Assembly (NCBI GenBank): GCA_003385605.1
Contig: QQUU01000064.1
Coordinates: forward strand, 1 to 41,600
Source of the DNA: Bacteroidota bacterium
GTDB taxonomy: Bacteria > Bacteroidota > Bacteroidia > Flavobacteriales > Schleiferiaceae
Direction: 5' to 3'
Length of the DNA stretch: 41,600 nucleotides
Shown: in pieces, positions 32,050-41,491 of the stretch
Layout: each line of letters opens with the position of its first letter
Position numbering within the stretch: the stretch's first letter is position 1
The notes under the pieces: generated by a model
The model's database searches: none
Told to the model about the DNA's origin: nothing
Seen by the model: only the letters and a program-made list of their open reading frames with translations
Made by a program: the position numbers and the translations under genes

Positions 32050-32111
32050 GGAAGTTTTAGAGATACAGATGGCACGATTTTCCCTACTTAAGTGCCAACA
32101 AAATACCTTCT

Positions 32112-34487
32112 ATGAAAAGTAGAATAGCAGCGGTACTACTGCTTATTTCAAGCGCACTATGGGCGCAAAACCGCACCCTAAGCGGATATATCACCGACTT
32201 TGAGACCGGTGAAGCGCTTATAGGGGTGAACGTTTGGGCGCCGGAACTAAAATTGGGCACCTCATCTAACAATTACGGGTTCTATTCGCTCACCCTTCCA
32301 AAGGGTACGCATGTCGTGCGACTGACCTACCTCGGCTACGACAACAACCAGTTTGAGGTGGACCTTTCGAAAAATGTAGAATTCAATTTCCGCTTGAAGC
32401 CTTCAAACAATATGCTCAACGAAGTAAATGTCGTTGCCGCTGAAGGACAGAAGATTCAGGAACAAGTTCAGATGTCCAAGATGGAAGTTCCCATCAAGCA
32501 GCTGAAATCTCTACCGGCCATTCTAGGTGAGGTAGATATTATGAAAACTTTACAGCTATTGCCCGGGGTGCAAAGCGGTGGCGAAGGAACTTCCGGCCTG
32601 TACGTCCGTGGTGGCTCGCCGGATCAAAACCTCATCCTCTTGGACGGTGTACCCCTGTACAATGTCAACCACCTCTTCGGTTTCTTCTCGGTCTTCAATG
32701 CCGATGCTATTTCGAACGTTAGTCTTACCAAAGGTGGGTTCCCAGCGCGTTACGGCGGCCGATTGTCTTCAGTGTTGGAAATCAACATGAAAGAAGGGAA
32801 CATGAACGAGTTCCACGGCGATGCTACAGCGTCCATTATCTCGTCAAAATTGACCCTTGAAGGACCGCTAATTAAGGACAAAGCATCCTTCATGATCAGT
32901 GGTCGTCGTACCTACCTCGACCTCGTCGCTCGACCATTCTTTAACTCACTGAACCAGCAGAACCCGAACCAACAAACAGATCCGCGCTACTACTTCTACG
33001 ACACCAATATGAAGGTGAACTACAAAGTGGGTAAAAAGGACCGTGTGTATTTCAGCCACTTCCAAGGCAAGGACGATTTCGGCATACGTGATCGCTATTC
33101 CGATAGCGCAAGAACTGAAGAGTTTGACTTTGGGATCGATTGGATGAACAGCATCTCTGCAGCACGTTGGAACCACCAGTGGAGTCCAAAGCTCTTTTCG
33201 AATGTTACCGCAACGCGTTCTGAGTACCAATTCAACACTCGTGCCCTATCTGAATCGACCTTCCAACCGAATTTCCCAGATACTACTGGTCAAGAAGTTG
33301 AACGCTTCGCAGGTCTATACTTCTCAGGCATAGAGGATTACGGCGGCCGTATTGATTTCGATTACGCACACAGCCCCTTGCATTATGTTCGTTTCGGTAC
33401 TGGATATACCAACCACAACTTTAGCCCTGGTGCAACTAATCTAGAGCTGAGTTCAAGTGGATTTAACCTAGATACCACGCTCGGTGCAACGAGCATTCTT
33501 TCCAACGAATTCTTTGCTTATGTAGAGGACGAATGGACGGTCAATGAAAACTTTAAAGTAAACGGAGGCTTGCACTTTGCCGGTTTAGCGGTAGAAGGTG
33601 AAACATACACTTCCCTGCAGCCTCGATTGGGTCTGAATTACAGCTTGCCTGGAGACATTGCCTTGAAGGCTTCCTACGCAGATATGATGCAATTTGTCAA
33701 CCTACTGGCGAACGAAGGCATCGGTCTTCCTACTGATTTATGGGTACCCTCGACGGCCAACATCAAACCGCAGACCTCGCGTCAGTATGCTGTAGGATTA
33801 GCTAAAAATTTGGGCCAATTCGAATTGTCCCTGGAGGGCTATTACAAGGACATGAAGAACCTTGTGAGCTATAAGGAAGGAGCCAACTTCCTGTTCTCCC
33901 TCGATGAAAACTGGGAGGATAAGATCACTCAAGGGGTCGGCCAGAGCTACGGTATGGAGTTCTTCGCGCAAAAAAAACAAGGGCAAACTACCGGATGGAT
34001 TGGCTATACCCTCAGCTGGTCATGGCGCCAGTTTGACGAAATTAACGACGGAGAGCGCTATTTCTTCACATACGATCGCCGCCACGATTTCTCCGCGGTG
34101 CTCACCCACGAATTCACAGAAAATATTCAATTCAGCGGTGCTTGGGTCTACGGTACTGGGCGCGCCATTACCCTACCGGAATTTTCCTACCTCACCTCCC
34201 TACCCGATGGTTTGAGCTGGTGGCAGAATCAACAGACCTTGGTAGAACGCCCGTCAGATAAAAACTCGTTCCGCATGAGCGCCTACCACAGACTGGACCT
34301 CAGTCTTAGCTTTAGAAAGGAGCGTAGAAACTACGAGCGTTGGTGGGTAATTAGTGCCTACAATGCCTACAACAACCTCAACCCATTTTTCTTAGAAACC
34401 ACGACTGATGCACAAGGGAACACGAAGCTCCGCGAGTACGGCCTCTTCCCTATCATCCCATCCGTCGCTTACCGTATAAAATTTTAA
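32112..34487 (+). CDS. TonB-dependent receptor with carboxypeptidase-regulatory N-domain
   Basis: 791 residues. Signal peptide (MKSRIAAVLLLISSALWAQ), carboxypeptidase-regulatory-like domain (about 22-105, TLSGYITDFETGEALIGVNV), plug (about 130-235, YVRGGSPDQNLILLDGVPLY and GGFPARYGGRLSSVLEI), and a beta-barrel to the C-terminal LFPIIPSVAYRIKF. The plug signature LYVRGGSPDQN is common in SusC-like and DUF4249-partnered receptors. A DUF4249 lipoprotein follows after 3 bp, forming a two-gene unit. The substrate cannot be predicted; such pairs import peptides, metals or small compounds through the outer membrane. A TACCTTTA box at 32039-32046 is a weak promoter candidate, with the 62-bp gap 32050-32111 otherwise featureless. 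Confidence 0.9.
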   Translation: MKSRIAAVLLLISSALWAQNRTLSGYITDFETGEALIGVNVWAPELKLGTSSNNYGFYSLTLPKGTHVVRLTYLGYDNNQFEVDLSKNVEFNFRLKPSNNMLNEVNVVAAEGQKIQEQVQMSKMEVPIKQLKSLPAILGEVDIMKTLQLLPGVQSGGEGTSGLYVRGGSPDQNLILLDGVPLYNVNHLFGFFSVFNADAISNVSLTKGGFPARYGGRLSSVLEINMKEGNMNEFHGDATASIISSKLTLEGPLIKDKASFMISGRRTYLDLVARPFFNSLNQQNPNQQTDPRYYFYDTNMKVNYKVGKKDRVYFSHFQGKDDFGIRDRYSDSARTEEFDFGIDWMNSISAARWNHQWSPKLFSNVTATRSEYQFNTRALSESTFQPNFPDTTGQEVERFAGLYFSGIEDYGGRIDFDYAHSPLHYVRFGTGYTNHNFSPGATNLELSSSGFNLDTTLGATSILSNEFFAYVEDEWTVNENFKVNGGLHFAGLAVEGETYTSLQPRLGLNYSLPGDIALKASYADMMQFVNLLANEGIGLPTDLWVPSTANIKPQTSRQYAVGLAKNLGQFELSLEGYYKDMKNLVSYKEGANFLFSLDENWEDKITQGVGQSYGMEFFAQKKQGQTTGWIGYTLSWSWRQFDEINDGERYFFTYDRRHDFSAVLTHEFTENIQFSGAWVYGTGRAITLPEFSYLTSLPDGLSWWQNQQTLVERPSDKNSFRMSAYHRLDLSLSFRKERRNYERWWVISAYNAYNNLNPFFLETTTDAQGNTKLREYGLFPIIPSVAYRIKF

Positions 34488-34490
34488 GCC

Positions 34491-35375
34491 ATGAAAAAGA
34501 TTCTATTGCTTCTGGCGACCACAACAGTCCTATTTTCTTGCGAGCGATTTGCCGAAGGTGTAGCGCGCGACATTGATATGCCGCCGCACAATCCGCAGAT
34601 TGCAGGCTCGCTTTTCATTGACTCTCGAGATTCCATGCTCAGTGCTACTGTAAGTGAGACGCGTGGTCTTTTTGACACCACTAAAACGGGCATTCTAAAA
34701 GATGCAGAACTCACCCTATTGAAGGACGGTATGCCTTTGCACGAGTGGAACACCTTGAGCATCTACGATACCTACGATAAAGACCTTGGCGACCGCATCG
34801 GCATTCTCGAGGGTGAGATCACCTTTGAAGTCAGTCACCCTGATTATGAAACCGTACATGCTGTGCAGCGATTCCCACAAAAGGCTGATTTCACAGCGGA
34901 AGTGGATTACGGTGCAACAACTTGGTTTACGGAGACCTCGGATGAATTGACCCTCGAGTTCAATGATATCCCGGGCGAGAATCAGCATTACATGATTTCT
35001 ATCGACCTCCACTACCGCAACGGTCTCAGTGGACAGGATACCTCCGAGTATTTCCCGTTGTGGCTGGAGACCAATAACCAAAGAGCTCAGCCCATTAATG
35101 AAGGTGGTTTCCTCCTTTCCGAAGAGGGCGTCGACCGCAACTTGAAAATTCGTTTTGCCACCGGGGTCAATTCCTTTGACTACTTATTCCTTGTGGAATA
35201 CCGCATTACCGTCAAAACACTCAGCGACGAAATGTATAAATTCTACCAGAGCTACCAAGCGCTAGAAAACGCACAAGGCAATCCTTTCGCGGAACCAGTC
35301 ATCTTATATTCGAACATGAGCAACGATGTTGGTTGCTTCGGTGTGAGCACGACCGTGCGTAAATGGGAAGGCTAA
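34491..35375 (+). CDS. DUF4249 lipoprotein
   Basis: 294 residues. Lipoprotein signal MKKILLLLATTTVLFSC (Cys17). The mature protein has a beta-sandwich start (PQIAGSLFIDSRDSMLSATVSETRG) and the DUF4249 pattern: LKDAELTLLKDGMPLHEWNT, HPDYETVHAVQRFPQ, and near the end EMYKFYQSYQALENAQGNPFAEPVILYSNM followed by GCFGV. DUF4249 proteins sit directly after TonB receptors in many Bacteroidota, and are taken to be surface-exposed partners, but no biochemical function is established. It ends 15 bp before a strong terminator. Confidence 0.9.
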   Translation: MKKILLLLATTTVLFSCERFAEGVARDIDMPPHNPQIAGSLFIDSRDSMLSATVSETRGLFDTTKTGILKDAELTLLKDGMPLHEWNTLSIYDTYDKDLGDRIGILEGEITFEVSHPDYETVHAVQRFPQKADFTAEVDYGATTWFTETSDELTLEFNDIPGENQHYMISIDLHYRNGLSGQDTSEYFPLWLETNNQRAQPINEGGFLLSEEGVDRNLKIRFATGVNSFDYLFLVEYRITVKTLSDEMYKFYQSYQALENAQGNPFAEPVILYSNMSNDVGCFGVSTTVRKWEG

Positions 35376-35392
35376 AAATTCTCAAGGCATAA

Positions 35393-35422
35393 AAAAAGGC
35401 GGCCCTGCGGGGCCGCCTTTTT
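35393..35422. terminator. Bidirectional hairpin terminator
   Basis: AAAAAGGCGGCCC, loop TGCG, GGGCCGCCTTTTT: perfect 13-bp stem with A/T tracts. It separates the TonB/DUF4249 unit (+) from fabH (-) and can serve both. Confidence 0.95.
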
Positions 35423-35440
35423 AGTTTTAATTCTGCTTGC

Positions 35441-36445
35441 TTAAAGCTCCATCAGGACAGAACCCCATGTAAAGCCTGCCCCAAAGGCCGCTAGACATAT
35501 GGTGTCCCCTTCCTTCACTGCACCAGTCTGTACCGCTTCAGACAAAGCAATAGCAATAGATGCTGCTGTAGTATTTCCGTATTTCTGGATGTTGTTAAAG
35601 ACTTGGTCGTCTCTCAGTCCCATTCGCTTCTGAATAAACTGAGCGATGCGCAGGTTGGCCTGGTGTGGGATTAAACAATCGATCTGATCGGGCATCATAC
35701 GATTCGTTTTCAATGCTTCACCAATAACTTCTCCGAAGCGTACTACGGCATGCTTAAAGACGAAGTTCCCGTTCATCTGCGGGAAGTGAATCTCTGGAAT
35801 AATACCCTTCTCATCGTATTCATCCAGCCAATGCTGCGTCCCAAAACCCTTCATAGTGAGTTCTTCTTTGTGCTTGCCCTCACTGTGCATGTGGCAGCTC
35901 ATGATGCCTTTATGGCCTTCTGGAGCGCGCGAAACCACGGCAGCACCAGCACCATCGCCAAAGATGACGCTGAGCCCACGACCGCGTGTTGTTTTATCTA
36001 GAAATGGGCTTTGAAGTTCAGCTGCAACGACCAATACGTTTTCGTACATCCCGGTCTGAACAAAGGCATTGGCAATAGAGGTCGCATAAATAAAACCTGA
36101 ACAGGCATTGCGGATATCTGTCGCACCGATAGTACCCATTTCCATGGCTTCCTGTACTTGGACGCCACAGCCTGGGAAGTAGTAATCAGGGCTAATGGTA
36201 GCAAATACTATGTGGTCGATATCGTCTTTGGTGAGTCCGGCATTTTTAATAGCCATTGTAGCGGCTTTAATGCCCATGGTGGCAGCGGTGTTGCCGTCGC
36301 CTTCTTTGACCCATCGACGCTCTTCGATACCCGTTCTTTCTCGGATCCATTCATCGTTGGTATCCATGAACGTACTCAGGTCGTCGTTCGTTACAATGTT
36401 TTCAGGGACATAATGGCCTACGCCGGTGATTCGTGCTCTGTGCAT
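35441..36445 (-). CDS. fabH: Beta-ketoacyl-ACP synthase III (FabH type)
   Basis: 334 residues if started at the ATG at 36445 (MHRARITGVGHYVPENIVTN), the usual FabH N-terminus. A second ATG at 36484 would add MAHTHNKSFNTEQ and lies only a few bases from a predicted -7 box (CATTTTTG, 36501-36494), so the shorter form is favoured. Catalytic triad: Cys115 (NACSGFIYA), His261 (LIPHQANLRI) and Asn291 (KYGNTTAAS). FabH condenses acetyl- or branched acyl-CoA with malonyl-ACP to start fatty-acid synthesis; iso-branched starters are usual in this phylum. It is not in a plsX-rpmF cluster, so it may be a second copy for a special lipid or simply isolated. Confidence 0.93.
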   Translation of the reverse strand: MHRARITGVGHYVPENIVTNDDLSTFMDTNDEWIRERTGIEERRWVKEGDGNTAATMGIKAATMAIKNAGLTKDDIDHIVFATISPDYYFPGCGVQVQEAMEMGTIGATDIRNACSGFIYATSIANAFVQTGMYENVLVVAAELQSPFLDKTTRGRGLSVIFGDGAGAAVVSRAPEGHKGIMSCHMHSEGKHKEELTMKGFGTQHWLDEYDEKGIIPEIHFPQMNGNFVFKHAVVRFGEVIGEALKTNRMMPDQIDCLIPHQANLRIAQFIQKRMGLRDDQVFNNIQKYGNTTAASIAIALSEAVQTGAVKEGDTICLAAFGAGFTWGSVLMEL

Positions 36446-36593
36446 CTGTTCTGTGTTAAAGGATTTGTTGTGTGTGTGGGCCATAAGTTAGCGCAAAAAT
36501 GACACATTAACTTGCCATCCTGTCAGTAAAATTTAGCCCTAGACTTAATGGCACAAACGTTGCCCTATGGTTGAAAACCTAAAAAGAAAAAAC

Positions 36594-38483
36594 ATGTCTA
36601 AAGGATCAATTAATGTAACCGCGCAGAACATCTTCCCAATCATTAAGAAGTTCTTATACAGCGACCATGAAATTTTCCTACGCGAGCTTGTTTCCAATGC
36701 CGTAGATGCTACACAAAAGCTTAAAACGTTGACCAACCTTGGTGAAGCCAAAGGAGAATTGGGCGACTTGACCATCCACATTAACGTGGATAAAAAAGCA
36801 AAGACGCTGAGCATCATCGACCGTGGTATTGGTATGACCGCGGAAGAGATCGATAAATACATCAACCAAGTGGCCTTCTCAGGCGCCGAAGAGTTTGTAA
36901 AGGAATACGAAGGCAAAATGGAAGGTGCGGATCTTATTGGCCACTTCGGTTTAGGGTTCTACTCTGCCTTTATGGTGGCGAAGAAGGTGGAAATCCTTAC
37001 CAAATCGCATAAAGATGCTGCAGCCGTGCAGTGGAGCTGTGAGGGAAATCCTGAATTTGAATTGGTCACTATTGATAAGGAAGACCGAGGAACGGAGATT
37101 CGCTTGCACATCGCAGAAGACAGCGAAGAGTTTTTGGAGGAGAGCAAAATCAATGAACTGCTTTCTAAATACGCCAAATTCATGCCGGTGAGCATCCAGT
37201 TCGGCGAGAAAGACGAAAGCTACAACGCAGCAGCAGAGGGCGAAGATGCGAAATGGGAAACGAAAAAAGTACCAAACGTCATCAACAACACCAACCCTGC
37301 TTGGGTGCGCACACCGAGCGATTTAACGGCAGAAGATTACAAAGAATTCTACCGCGAGCTCTACCCTACGAGCTTCGACGAGCCGCTCTTCAACATCCAC
37401 CTAAACGTAGACTTCCCGTTCAATTTGACTGGGGTATTGTACTTCCCGAAAATCAAACCGAATGTTGAGCCGCAGCGCAATAAGATCCAGTTGTTCCAGA
37501 AGCAAGTATTCGTTACCGATAGCGTTGAAGGCATCGTTCCTGATTTCTTGACCCTTTTACACGGGGTGATCGATTCACCAGATATCCCACTAAACGTAAG
37601 CCGCTCTTACCTCCAAGCTGACGGTAATGTGAAGAAGATCTCTTCACACATTACGAAGAAAGTCGCCGACAAGCTGGACGAGATGTTCCGTAAAGACCGT
37701 GAAGATTTTGAGTCGAAGTGGAACGACATGAAGATCATCATCGAATACGGTATGTTGACCGAAGACAAGTTCTTTGATAAGGCGAAGAAATTCGCATTGT
37801 ATGAAGATACCGAGGGTAAACTGCACACTTTTGATGCCTACCTAGAATCTATCAAGGAGAACCAAACGGATAAAGACAAAAAGACGGTAGTGCTCTACGC
37901 TTCGCACAAGGACGGACAGCACAGCTACATCCAGGCAGCGAAAGCCAAAGGATACCAAGTATTGCTTTTAGACTCTCCGCTGACTTCACACTTGATCCAA
38001 AAGCTCGAAGGTGAACACAAAGACACCACCTTCGCTCGTGTAGATTCTGATTTGATCGATAACCTCATCAAGAAAGACGAAACACGCGTAGCTAAACTGA
38101 GTGAGAAGCAAAAAGAAGAGTTGAAAACGCGCCTTGAAGCCATCGTGCCAAAAGAGAAATTCACCTTGAAACTCGAGGATATGGATTCTACTGAGGCTCC
38201 ACTCGTAATCACAGTTCCAGAATTTATGCGTCGCATGAAGGAAATGCAGATGACCGGTGGTGGTGGCATGATGGGAATGAGCGATTTCCCTGAGATGTAC
38301 GACCTCGTAGTAAACGCTAACCACAGTCTAGCTTCAAAGATCCTTGACACCGATGATGAAGGAGCGCGTTCAACAGCGGTGAACCAAGCTTTGGATCTCG
38401 CCAAGCTGCAACAAAACTTGTTGCACGGTGAAGAGCTCACGGCATTCATCGCACGCTCTTACGAGATGTTAGGTGACGAGTAG
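36594..38483 (+). CDS. htpG: Molecular chaperone HtpG (Hsp90)
   Basis: 629 residues from the ATG at 36594 (MSKGSINVTAQNIFPIIKKF); an in-frame ATG 27 bp upstream adds nothing conserved. The N-terminal GHKL ATPase domain shows EIFLRELVSNAVDATQKL (Mg-binding Asn), IDRGIGMT, GHFGLGFYSAFMV and DRGTEIRLHIA. The middle domain has LFNIHLNVDFPFNLTGVLYFPK and DIPLNVSRSYLQ with the catalytic-loop Arg. The C-terminal dimerisation part has a Gly/Met linker (MQMTGGGGMMGMSDFP). It folds cytoplasmic proteins and is usually heat-inducible. The 110-bp upstream gap (36485-36593) has no obvious heat-shock element. Confidence 0.97.
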   Translation: MSKGSINVTAQNIFPIIKKFLYSDHEIFLRELVSNAVDATQKLKTLTNLGEAKGELGDLTIHINVDKKAKTLSIIDRGIGMTAEEIDKYINQVAFSGAEEFVKEYEGKMEGADLIGHFGLGFYSAFMVAKKVEILTKSHKDAAAVQWSCEGNPEFELVTIDKEDRGTEIRLHIAEDSEEFLEESKINELLSKYAKFMPVSIQFGEKDESYNAAAEGEDAKWETKKVPNVINNTNPAWVRTPSDLTAEDYKEFYRELYPTSFDEPLFNIHLNVDFPFNLTGVLYFPKIKPNVEPQRNKIQLFQKQVFVTDSVEGIVPDFLTLLHGVIDSPDIPLNVSRSYLQADGNVKKISSHITKKVADKLDEMFRKDREDFESKWNDMKIIIEYGMLTEDKFFDKAKKFALYEDTEGKLHTFDAYLESIKENQTDKDKKTVVLYASHKDGQHSYIQAAKAKGYQVLLLDSPLTSHLIQKLEGEHKDTTFARVDSDLIDNLIKKDETRVAKLSEKQKEELKTRLEAIVPKEKFTLKLEDMDSTEAPLVITVPEFMRRMKEMQMTGGGGMMGMSDFPEMYDLVVNANHSLASKILDTDDEGARSTAVNQALDLAKLQQNLLHGEELTAFIARSYEMLGDE

Positions 38484-38501
38484 ATTAAATGTTGATTAAA
38501 T

Positions 38502-38520
38502 ATTCCTTGGTCCAAGGAAT
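38502..38520. repeat. Inverted repeat, first of two tandem hairpins
   Basis: ATTCCTTGG, T, CCAAGGAAT is a perfect 9-bp inverted repeat with a one-base centre (as RNA: 8-bp stem, GTC loop). It lies 19 bp after htpG and 6 bp before the GC-rich terminator. Confidence 0.7.
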
Positions 38521-38525
38521 GTCTG

Positions 38526-38547
38526 AGGGGGCTCCGGCCCCCTTTTT
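38526..38547 (+). terminator. Terminator after htpG
   Basis: AGGGGGC, loop TCCG, GCCCCCT followed by TTTT: a strong GC-rich 7-bp stem with a UUCG-like tetraloop and T-run. It closes the htpG transcript 35 bp before the mutase gene. Confidence 0.92.
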
Positions 38548-38581
38548 GTATTTTTGAGGCTCACTCAACACGCATCATTAC

Positions 38582-40297
38582 ATGAGCACAGACGTACTTT
38601 CCTTAGCCACTAAAAATGCAACGCTCTGGACTTCAGATATTTTCGATGAAGCTACCCGAGCAGAGGCACAGGCCCTTCTTGATAAAGGCGGCGATGATTT
38701 GATCGAACCGTTCTACAAAGACCTTGACTTCGGAACCGGCGGTATGCGCGGTATCATGGGGGTAGGTACCAACAGGATCAACCCGTATACATTGGGCACA
38801 GCAACCACGGGATTGATCAACTATGCCAAGGAAACCTACGGACGTGAAGATTTAAAAGCGGTCATCGCCTACGACAGCCGCAACAACTCTCAGGCTTTTG
38901 CACGTAAGGTTGCAGAGGTATTGAGCGCCAATGGTGTATACACGTATTTATTCGAGGAACTGCGCCCTACTCCAGAGCTCAGCTTTGCGGTAAGAGAGCT
39001 GGGCTGTGACTTCGGTATCGTATTGACTGCCTCGCACAACCCTAAAGAGTACAACGGCTACAAGGTATATTGGAACGACGGTGGCCAATTGGTCCCGCCA
39101 CACGACGGCGGTGTAATCGCTAAGGTGCGTCAAACAGGTTTTGAGGACATCAACTGGAACGCCAATGAAGACCTCATCGAAACAATCAGCGAAGCTATTG
39201 ACTCAAAATACATTGCCAATGTCGTGGCGCAAAGCCTCAACAACGACGGTAAAGAGGATCTTAAAGTAGTTTTTACCGCCCTACACGGCACTTCTATCGT
39301 GAGTGTCCCTCCTGCATTAAAAGCGAGTGGTTTTACCAACGTACACATCGTTGAAGAACAAGCCACTCCGGACGGCAATTTCCCAACGGTAGATAGCCCT
39401 AACCCAGAGGAGGGTGCAGCGCTCGCCATGGGTATTGCGCAAGCAGAAGCGAGCGGTAGTGATATTGTCATTGGTTGTGATCCGGATACAGACCGCGTAG
39501 GTATTGCAGTAAATGACGGCACAGGCAAGATGCAGCTACTTAATGGCAACGATACAGCAGCCCTACTCGTGCACTACGTGCTGAGCCAAGCTGATGCCAA
39601 CCATGCAGTACCTGAAAATCCATTCACGGCAGCCACTGTAGTAACTACAGATTTGATTGCCAAAATCTCAGAGCGCTATAACATCCCTTGTTTCCGTTGT
39701 TTGACAGGGTTCAAATGGATCGCAGATATCATCAACAACAAACCGGAGATGAACTTCATGGTCGGTGGTGAAGAGAGCTACGGCTATTTGATCGGAGATT
39801 CTGTCCGTGATAAAGATGCGGTTGCTTCTGCAGTGATGATCGCTGAAATGGCTGCCTACGCTAAGGCCCAAGGCCGTACCGTTTTGGAGCAGTTAGAAGC
39901 CATTCACCGCGAGTTTGGTCAATACCAGGAGCGATTGATCTCTATCACCAAGAAAGGACGCTCAGGCGCACAGGAGATCGCCGATATGATGACAGCCCTG
40001 CGCAATGACCCGCCAAAAACCTTGGCTGGCTCTCCAGTAGTCATTGCTATCGACCACAGCAACTCGACACAAACTGATTTGCGTTCAGGTACAACCTCGA
40101 GCACGGAGCTGCCTGCTTCGAACGTATTGCAGTTTATCACCGAGGCTGGAGATAAGGTCAGTGCTCGTCCTTCAGGGACTGAACCAAAAATTAAGTTCTA
40201 CTTCAGCGTATGTACCACTACTGGTGAGAGCCATGCTGAAACCAAGGCAGAACTTGAAAGAAAGATTGATACCTTTATTGAGGAATTAGCCCTCTAA
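38582..40297 (+). CDS. Phospho-sugar mutase (phosphoglucomutase/phosphomannomutase)
   Basis: 571 residues, the long PGM2/PgcA-like class of alpha-D-phosphohexomutases. Sites: GTGGMRGIMGVGTNRIN near the start, catalytic Ser151 in LTASHNPKEYNGYKVY, metal loop Asp300, Asp302 and Asp304 in GCDPDTDRVGIA, sugar-binding GGEESYGYLIG, and phosphate-binding RPSGTEPKIKFYFS. It interconverts 1- and 6-phosphates of glucose or mannose for cell-envelope sugars and central metabolism. It is followed at 3 bp by a thioredoxin-fold lipoprotein, so the two may be co-transcribed. Confidence 0.95.
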   Translation: MSTDVLSLATKNATLWTSDIFDEATRAEAQALLDKGGDDLIEPFYKDLDFGTGGMRGIMGVGTNRINPYTLGTATTGLINYAKETYGREDLKAVIAYDSRNNSQAFARKVAEVLSANGVYTYLFEELRPTPELSFAVRELGCDFGIVLTASHNPKEYNGYKVYWNDGGQLVPPHDGGVIAKVRQTGFEDINWNANEDLIETISEAIDSKYIANVVAQSLNNDGKEDLKVVFTALHGTSIVSVPPALKASGFTNVHIVEEQATPDGNFPTVDSPNPEEGAALAMGIAQAEASGSDIVIGCDPDTDRVGIAVNDGTGKMQLLNGNDTAALLVHYVLSQADANHAVPENPFTAATVVTTDLIAKISERYNIPCFRCLTGFKWIADIINNKPEMNFMVGGEESYGYLIGDSVRDKDAVASAVMIAEMAAYAKAQGRTVLEQLEAIHREFGQYQERLISITKKGRSGAQEIADMMTALRNDPPKTLAGSPVVIAIDHSNSTQTDLRSGTTSSTELPASNVLQFITEAGDKVSARPSGTEPKIKFYFSVCTTTGESHAETKAELERKIDTFIEELAL

Positions 40298-40300
40298 CAA

Positions 40301-41491
40301 ATGAAGAACGTACTACTTACAGGGGCCATTTCGATGGCCCTTTTTTCTTGCTCACAACCCGAGCCAAAAGCGGAAGAAGCAGCTGGACAAGATTTCATCG
40401 GATCCATCGTCCAAAATGATTCTACCCGTGTATCGTTTAACGTGCATTATGAAGAAAACGTCCTAACGTTTTACAATGGTGTACAAGAGTCTTTTGAAGT
40501 AAAGCTCAGCGGAGAAGATACCCTTAGAGGTACTTTCCCAGTGTTCGCCTCGGACCTCTGGCTAGTAGCTACAGAGGACGGGTATAAAGGAGAATACTAC
40601 CGCACTGATGCAAATAATTATCGTTTACCGCTTGAGCTCGTTCCAGGACGTATGACCTATGAGCAGAGTCCTTCAGAATTCTCGAGCCAATATGCCATTA
40701 CCCGCTACATAGGCGATCAGGAAAAGCCGGCATTACTACAACTCAGCAAAAAAGACGGCGTTCTCGTTGGGACTATCGCCACTTCTACTGGGGACAGCAG
40801 ATTCATGACCGGTTACGAAGTTGAAGGCGGTTTTGAGCTCATGGGCTTCGACGGCCGATTCATTTATAAAGTAAGCGCCAAAGTGACTGATGGTAACATT
40901 GAAGGACACGTTTGGGCGGGAATGACCGGATACTATACTTTCTCCGGTACTGCTGACGAAGGTGCAGTGTTAGAGAACCCAGAGGAAATGTCAAAGTTGC
41001 GTGACGATTATACGCACATCGAGTGGCACTTGCCAGGTCTTGATGGTGATACTGTTCACTTTGATAGTCGTACGATCACCAAGCCTACGATCTTGGCCAT
41101 CCAAGGGTCGTGGTGTCCCAACTGTATGGACGAAGGCCGTGTATTGGACCAGTACTACCGAGAGTTTGAAGGAGCCATTGATGTTTATGGGCTGAGCTAC
41201 GAATACAGCGGTACTTTGAAAAAAGCCACAGCAGCTGTAAAAAAAATGGAGCGCGATTTAGGCACCTCCTTCCCCATGGTTATTGCGACATACAACCCTA
41301 AACAAGATCGCAATGCGGTATTGCCGTTGGAACAGATTCGAAGCTACCCTACCTCTATCATGTTGGATCATGAGGGTAATGTGGTGAAGATACATACAGG
41401 TTTTTACGGCCCATCCACCAAGGAGTATGAGGCATATGTCAAAGAAACCAGAGAAGAACTAGAAGCATTGGTGGCAAAAGCGAATGGCTAA
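40301..41491 (+). CDS. TlpA/ResA-like thioredoxin-fold lipoprotein
   Basis: 396 residues. Lipoprotein signal MKNVLLTGAISMALFSC (Cys17). Residues about 30-215 form a beta-rich N-terminal domain (DFIGSIVQNDSTRVSFNVHY, VPGRMTYEQSPSEFSSQYAI), in the place where other Bacteroidota TlpA-like lipoproteins carry a DUF4369-type domain. The C-terminal thioredoxin fold (about 240-390) has the redox centre WCPNC (Cys272, Cys275) in AIQGSWCPNCMDEG and the cis-Pro loop RSYPTSIMLDHEGNV. It probably works in the periplasm as a thiol-disulfide reductase; electron donor and client are unknown. Starts 3 bp after the mutase stop and overlaps the next gene by 8 bp. Confidence 0.88.
   Translation: MKNVLLTGAISMALFSCSQPEPKAEEAAGQDFIGSIVQNDSTRVSFNVHYEENVLTFYNGVQESFEVKLSGEDTLRGTFPVFASDLWLVATEDGYKGEYYRTDANNYRLPLELVPGRMTYEQSPSEFSSQYAITRYIGDQEKPALLQLSKKDGVLVGTIATSTGDSRFMTGYEVEGGFELMGFDGRFIYKVSAKVTDGNIEGHVWAGMTGYYTFSGTADEGAVLENPEEMSKLRDDYTHIEWHLPGLDGDTVHFDSRTITKPTILAIQGSWCPNCMDEGRVLDQYYREFEGAIDVYGLSYEYSGTLKKATAAVKKMERDLGTSFPMVIATYNPKQDRNAVLPLEQIRSYPTSIMLDHEGNVVKIHTGFYGPSTKEYEAYVKETREELEALVAKANG

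Noticed and set aside
32050-32111. Cobalamin-type riboswitch before the TonB receptor
   Set aside because: Only 62 nt of leader without B12-box or S-box core motifs; too short for a cobalamin aptamer.
37925-38449. 174-codon minus-strand frame inside htpG
   Set aside because: Ser-rich antisense shadow of the htpG C-terminal domain; no start signal and no family features.
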